A stretch of DNA of 64,000 nucleotides from Exiguobacterium sp. KRL4. Lineage in GTDB: Bacteria > Bacillota > Bacilli > Exiguobacteriales > Exiguobacteriaceae. Shown one piece after another: positions 60,481 to 64,000 of the stretch. The DNA is taken from positions 62,001-126,000 of the forward strand of contig NZ_MOLV01000007.1 of the NCBI RefSeq assembly GCF_001870785.1, read 5' to 3'. Under the pieces are notes generated by a model. The model saw only the letters and a program-made list of their open reading frames with translations, had not been told where the DNA came from and searched no databases. The position numbers and the translations under genes were made by a program. Numbering within the stretch: the first letter of the stretch is position 1; the number at the start of each line of letters is the position of its first letter.

Positions 60481-61641
60481 ATGGTCAAAGAGATGCCACG
60501 AAATTCAAAGTGGATGCGATCCTACAATCGAGCACTCGTGTTACGTTTGATTCGGATGCATCAACCGATTTCACGAGTCGAACTGGCACAACAAACAAAA
60601 TTGACAAAACCAACCGTGTCGAATATCGTAGGCGAATTGATCGCGGATCAGCTCGTGACGGAACGTGAACTGGGTGTCTCGAACGGGGGACGAAAACCCA
60701 TCTTACTCGAACTGGTTGCGACGGAACAATACGTCATCGGAATTGACGCGACGAGTCACCGATTCATTGGAGTTATTGCTGACCTCAGTGGTAATACGAT
60801 TCATGAAGTGGAAGCGGTTGGTCAATTCGATACGAATGAAGAGATGATTGAAGCGGTCAGCCGACTGTGTGACGAACTGATTCAAGCGACGAATCAGGTC
60901 GGGACCATTCATGGAATCGGGATTTCCGTCCACGGAATGGTGAATCCGGAAACGGGAGTCATCTTATTTGCACCACGTTTTCATCTGCATGACGTGGCGT
61001 TAAAAAAACATCTGGAAGCCCATTTTTCCTACCCGGTCTTCATTGAAAATGATGTGCGGGCACTAGCTTCCTTTGAACTTTTGTTTGGCGAAGGCGTCGG
61101 CGTCGATCAATTTTTCTACCTATATGCAGGGGAAGGGATCGGGGGAGCATATGTCCTCGATGGAAAGCTGATTGACGGAGAAAATCATATCACGGGTGAA
61201 GTGGGGCATATGCGGCTTGATTTGGATGGACCAATCTGTTCGTGTGGAAATCGGGGATGTCTTGAAGCCTTGGCCGGTGAGAAGGCATTGCTGCGCGATT
61301 TTGAAGCGATCGACCCGCAAGTCAAGACGTTGACCGATCTTCGGCGACGTCTGACGGAAGGGGATTCCCATGCGAAAGCGGCTTACCACCGGGCAGGCGA
61401 ATACATCGGCATCGGTGTCTTGAATACGATTCACTTGATTAATCCCAAACGTATTTTACTGGGGGGACCGACGTTTGAACTGGCCCCCTCGATCGTCGAC
61501 CAGATTAAGGAGCGGGTCGCCCATACGGCATTGACGACGGCTTCACGTGAAACCGATGTCAAGATGGTTCCGTGGAGCGAAAAACAAGGGGCGCTCAGTG
61601 CGGCTGCCTTGGCGACGAATAGTATTTTCCAAACGATTTGA
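60481..61641 (+). CDS. ROK-family (XylR/NagC-type) transcriptional repressor
   Basis: 386 residues. Residues 14-65 are a winged helix-turn-helix (SRVELAQQTKLTKPTVSNIVGEL). The rest is a ROK sugar-kinase-like domain with GIDATSHRFIGVIADLSGN, EGIGGAYV and the zinc site CSCGNRGCLEAL near residue 253. It binds a sugar or sugar derivative. The 25-bp XylR-type dyad before the next operon (61772-61796) is its most likely target. The inducer sugar is not known. Confidence 0.92.
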   Translation: MVKEMPRNSKWMRSYNRALVLRLIRMHQPISRVELAQQTKLTKPTVSNIVGELIADQLVTERELGVSNGGRKPILLELVATEQYVIGIDATSHRFIGVIADLSGNTIHEVEAVGQFDTNEEMIEAVSRLCDELIQATNQVGTIHGIGISVHGMVNPETGVILFAPRFHLHDVALKKHLEAHFSYPVFIENDVRALASFELLFGEGVGVDQFFYLYAGEGIGGAYVLDGKLIDGENHITGEVGHMRLDLDGPICSCGNRGCLEALAGEKALLRDFEAIDPQVKTLTDLRRRLTEGDSHAKAAYHRAGEYIGIGVLNTIHLINPKRILLGGPTFELAPSIVDQIKERVAHTALTTASRETDVKMVPWSEKQGALSAAALATNSIFQTI

Positions 61642-61644
61642 TGC

Positions 61645-61692
61645 AAGCTTGTGAGGACACGGTGAAATCACCGAGTGCTCATAAGCTTTTTT
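61645..61692 (+). terminator. Terminator of the ROK gene
   Basis: AAGCTTGTGAG pairs with the CTCATAAGCTT arm, with an inner CGGTG/CACCG hairpin, and is followed by T residues. Confidence 0.8.
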
Positions 61693-61723
61693 GTCGTCCA
61701 TTTGGCCTGAAAAAATATTTTTA

Positions 61724-61737
61724 TGAAAACGTTTACA
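61724..61737. promoter_or_regulatory. cre site (CcpA) over the sugar operon promoter
   Basis: TGAAAACGTTTACA fits every position of TGWAANCGNTNWCA and overlaps the -35. CcpA would repress when glucose is plentiful. Confidence 0.75.
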
Positions 61738-61761
61738 AAATGAAACGGCATGTGCTATAGT
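61732..61761 (+). promoter_or_regulatory. Promoter of the second sugar ABC operon
   Basis: TTTACA (61732-61737) and TATAGT (61756-61761), spacing 18. The cre overlaps the -35 and the ROK-type dyad follows the -10. Confidence 0.7.
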
Positions 61762-61771
61762 TTTCTTAAAG

Positions 61772-61796
61772 TTAGATAATAAATTTAATTTACTAA
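61772..61796. promoter_or_regulatory. XylR/ROK-type operator
   Basis: A 25-bp element with TTAG at one end and CTAA at the other and an AT-rich dyad between. The Bacillus XylR operator has the same length and ends. It starts ten bases after the -10. Confidence 0.65.
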
Positions 61797-61876
61797 GTTT
61801 TCATCAACTAGTGGAGGTGGATGCAGACCGGCAGGGACCGGTTAAGCTGAAACAGAAAGAAGGGGGCGTCGCGCAG

Positions 61877-62359
61877 ATGGAAACAGAGAATTTATGGGTT
61901 TCCTACCGTGAAGCTTTCGGGCGTTACGGAGCAATCCGTGGCTTTTATATGAACCGTTTGACAGGGCAGATGACGGAACAACAACCGGGAGATGAGCGGT
62001 CTGCGGATCAAGATGGCGTTCTCGTTCGTCCACGGCAAGATGGAGTCTTTCAATTTCGGATGTCGTCCGTACAAGGGGTACTGACGATTCGGTCTTCAGA
62101 GCTTCACCTTCGAAAAAATGAGAACGGATACATTGAATTACGGGTGTTGATGCAACAGATGCGAGCAGCCGGTTGTTTGACGCTCGGCGGTGAATTTTAT
62201 CTGTTCGTCGCACGGGAAGTCGATACACTCGACTATCGCCTCCGACTGATCGCGCGGGTTTTGATTCAACTGCAACGGATGCCGATTGGTACGGAAATCA
62301 TCGAACAATGGTGTCAACAGGCAATGAATGAAGGACATCAGCTTAAAAAATACGCTTGA
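61877..62359 (+). CDS. Unknown first gene of the sugar operon
   Basis: 160 residues from the ATG at 61877 (AAGGGGG upstream; an in-frame GTG at 61811 is another possibility). No signal peptide. The protein is mixed alpha/beta, with a basic-acidic centre (SSELHLRKNENGYIELRVL). It has no recognised domain. It sits between the regulated promoter and the binding-protein gene, so it is probably co-expressed with sugar uptake, perhaps as an accessory regulator or sensor. Confidence 0.65.
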   Translation: METENLWVSYREAFGRYGAIRGFYMNRLTGQMTEQQPGDERSADQDGVLVRPRQDGVFQFRMSSVQGVLTIRSSELHLRKNENGYIELRVLMQQMRAAGCLTLGGEFYLFVAREVDTLDYRLRLIARVLIQLQRMPIGTEIIEQWCQQAMNEGHQLKKYA

Positions 62360-62387
62360 CCACTCACATACAAAGGGGATCACTCAC

Positions 62388-63698
62388 ATGAAATTCAAAA
62401 AATCAAAAGTTATCGCAGCCGCTTCAGTCTTAACATTATCAGCACTTCTCGCTGCGTGTGGCGGCGAAGATGAAAAACAAGCAACAACAAAAGACGGCAA
62501 AACAATCATTTCCTGGTGGGGTTGGGCACCTCAGCCGGAAGCTGGTAAGGAAGTCGTCGATGCGTTCAACAAATCGCAGGATAAATACGTCGTCGAGTTC
62601 AAACGGTACAGCGAAGACTATGAAAAACAACTTCAAGTCGCGATGTTGTCAGGTAAGGGACCAGACATCATCGGTCTAAAAGAACCAATGATTCAGCAAT
62701 ATAAAGACCGTGTCGTACCGGTTGATTCGTACATGGACAAAGCAGCCGGCAAAGGCTGGAAAGATAAATTCGTCGAGCTCGGAATCGAACAGACGACGAT
62801 CGACGGCAAACAATATGCGGTCCCAATCGGATTTACAGGTCAAGCCTACTTGATGTACAACAAGACGATGCTCGACAAATACGGCGTAACGCCACCAAAA
62901 AACTACAAAGAAACAGTTGATGCCGTCAAAAAAATCAAAGCATCCGGTGATAAAGTCATCCCATTGATGTTAGGTGCAAAAGACGCCTGGATCGATATCG
63001 ATGTCTACAACGTCTTAAGCCATCAGGTCGCACCAGGTTACATCCAAAAAGTCTTATCGGGTGAAGCAAAATGGACGGATGACGAGATGGTCAAGACAGC
63101 ACAAGTCTGGCAAGACCTGTTCGAAGATAAAGTCTTCCAAGAAGGAGCACTTGGCCTTGCGACATACAATGACGGGATGAATCAATTCTTCGATAAAAAA
63201 GCAGCGATGTGGGTCATCGGTTCATGGGAAGCCCATTCGATGACAACAGCAGAGAAAAAAGACAAATGGAAAATCAAAGATGAGCTTGGATTCACACCAC
63301 TTCCGAACTTAGCAGGTGGAACAGAACAACCAATCATCGCATCAATCGACATGGCGCTTGCCGTCAATAAAGAATCAAAACAACAAGAAGGTGCAGCAGA
63401 ATTTGTTGCCTTCATGAGCCAAGGTGAAGGACAAGAAGTCTACATGGGCGAGTTCGAAATGGCACCGGGCATCAAGGAAGTCAAAATTGATTCAGATGCG
63501 GCCTTCACATCTGAAGGGGAAAAAGAGTCATACAAAATGCTGAACGAAACACTTTCTAAAGCTGTAGCAAGCCGTGGTATCCGTGATACAAAACTTAACG
63601 ATATCCTCGGTAAGGAACTTCAAAATATCGCGACGGGTCAAAATCCGAAAGAAGCACTCCAACGTGTGCAGGATGCAGCCGATCAATCGAAAAAATAA
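62388..63698 (+). CDS. Sugar ABC transporter substrate-binding lipoprotein (second locus)
   Basis: 436 residues from the ATG at 62388 with AAAGGGG upstream; an earlier in-frame ATG at 62328 lies inside the upstream gene. The lipoprotein signal ends in LAAC near residue 25. The mature part is a family 1 sugar-binding protein (TIISWWGWAPQPEAGKEVV, then YNKTMLDKYGVTPP, and later GSWEAHS). It captures a sugar outside the membrane. The sugar is unknown, but ROK and CcpA control are suggested by the sites before 61877. Confidence 0.92.
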   Translation: MKFKKSKVIAAASVLTLSALLAACGGEDEKQATTKDGKTIISWWGWAPQPEAGKEVVDAFNKSQDKYVVEFKRYSEDYEKQLQVAMLSGKGPDIIGLKEPMIQQYKDRVVPVDSYMDKAAGKGWKDKFVELGIEQTTIDGKQYAVPIGFTGQAYLMYNKTMLDKYGVTPPKNYKETVDAVKKIKASGDKVIPLMLGAKDAWIDIDVYNVLSHQVAPGYIQKVLSGEAKWTDDEMVKTAQVWQDLFEDKVFQEGALGLATYNDGMNQFFDKKAAMWVIGSWEAHSMTTAEKKDKWKIKDELGFTPLPNLAGGTEQPIIASIDMALAVNKESKQQEGAAEFVAFMSQGEGQEVYMGEFEMAPGIKEVKIDSDAAFTSEGEKESYKMLNETLSKAVASRGIRDTKLNDILGKELQNIATGQNPKEALQRVQDAADQSKK

Positions 63699-63710
63699 GA
63701 ACGATACAGT

Positions 63711-63745
63711 GAAGTGGTGCGCCCTGCGTGCCACTTCCTGATTTT
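63711..63745 (+). promoter_or_regulatory. Stem-loop between binding-protein and permease genes
   Basis: GAAGTGGTGCGC and GCGTGCCACTTC pair over 12 positions around CCT, then ATTTTT follows. It resembles the hairpin at 12200 and probably lowers permease expression relative to the binding protein. Confidence 0.6.
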
Positions 63746-63773
63746 TAAAGATCAAGAAAGTGGGGAAATCGTT

Positions 63774-64000
63774 ATGCAGACAGAGCAACAAGAATTACCG
63801 ATCAAACCAAAAGTCGAAACGCTGAAACCAGCACCACGTTCAAACGTTCCCAAAAAGAAAAGAAAAGGCAAAATGAAGCAAAACATGGTCGGTTGGGCGT
63901 TCGTCGCACCCATCGTCCTGTTTGTCGTCGCGTTTATCTACTACGGGATTTTCTATAACGCCTATAACTCCTTCTTCTCATGGGATGGGATTTCGTTTGA
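63774..64000 (+). CDS. Sugar ABC transporter permease (MalF/UgpA type), truncated by window end
   Basis: Starts at ATG 63774 with GGGGA upstream. It has a basic, Pro/Lys-rich cytoplasmic leader of about 38 residues and then the first membrane helix (NMVGWAFVAPIVLFVVAFIYYG), followed by the NAYNSFFSWDG loop common in MalF-type permeases. Only the first 75 codons are in the window, and the rest is needed to confirm the EAA motif. It is the permease partner of the binding protein at 62388. Confidence 0.88.
   Translation, partial: MQTEQQELPIKPKVETLKPAPRSNVPKKKRKGKMKQNMVGWAFVAPIVLFVVAFIYYGIFYNAYNSFFSWDGISF

Noticed and set aside
60299-60550. 83-codon frame before the ROK gene
   Set aside because: It has no ribosome binding site, overlaps the ROK start, and looks like random composition.

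Overview
The window looks like a chromosomal segment of a low-to-moderate GC Bacillales bacterium, most likely Exiguobacterium or a close relative. This rests on gene content (a bacterial nitric oxide synthase, a FusB-type EF-G-binding protein, a yrk-type persulfide operon, MntA/HepT, general stress protein 17M), strong AAGGAGG-type ribosome binding sites, frequent GTG/TTG starts and strong rho-independent terminators. The genus is an inference from content, not a database match. No rRNA, tRNA, CRISPR array, insertion sequence or prophage was recognised.

Layout. 1-5.2 kb (minus): the N-terminal two thirds of a very large SF1 helicase, a membrane protein, and a small gene split by an in-frame amber codon. 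5.3-8.0 kb: a degenerate ABC ATPase fused to a LytTR DNA-binding domain, followed by an ABC-2 ATPase/permease pair. 8.1-9.5 kb (minus): an MntA/HepT toxin-antitoxin pair and a VOC protein. 9.5-17.9 kb: a beta-glucan (laminarin-type) island: LacI regulator, sugar-binding lipoprotein, two permeases, GH1 beta-glucosidase and a secreted GH16 glucanase with three C-terminal carbohydrate-binding modules. Matching LacI-type palindromes lie before the regulator and before the operon, with a cre-like site upstream. 18-24.2 kb: small membrane proteins, an M20/M28-type peptidase fusion, a TPR/winged-helix protein, an excalibur protein, a thioredoxin, a CDF exporter with an MntR-like box, a methyltransferase and an ASCH protein.

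24.3-28.4 kb: a MarR regulator with a palindromic operator and a heterodimeric ABC exporter. 28.6-34.0 kb: a mechanosensitive-channel-like protein, an APC permease, a GNAT protein, a 30-residue membrane peptide and an AT-rich secreted protein. 34-37.5 kb: NUDIX plus nitric oxide synthase (translationally coupled), a YihY protein, and a TauE/SafE exporter divergent from a LysR regulator. 38.4-43.5 kb: a CstR-controlled persulfide operon (DsrE-like, two rhodaneses, TusA-rhodanese, rhodanese-persulfide dioxygenase, TusA, TauE/SafE) with three CstR-type operators, followed by a nested inverted-repeat element and a DUF302 gene. 43.6-53.8 kb: membrane-anchored MsrAB, a large S8 protease, a hybrid sensory histidine kinase, a GGDEF protein, FusB-like protein and a membrane protein.

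53.8-59.5 kb: a SigB-type promoter driving general stress protein 17M and UspA, then MarR with tandem operators controlling an MMPL exporter, an MBL-fold hydrolase and a 42-residue membrane peptide. 59.6-64 kb: an unknown protein, a ROK repressor, and a second sugar ABC operon preceded by a perfect cre site and a XylR-type 25-bp operator; its first permease runs off the end of the window. Neither sugar ABC locus has its own ATPase here, so both probably share a multitask MsmX-type ATPase encoded elsewhere.
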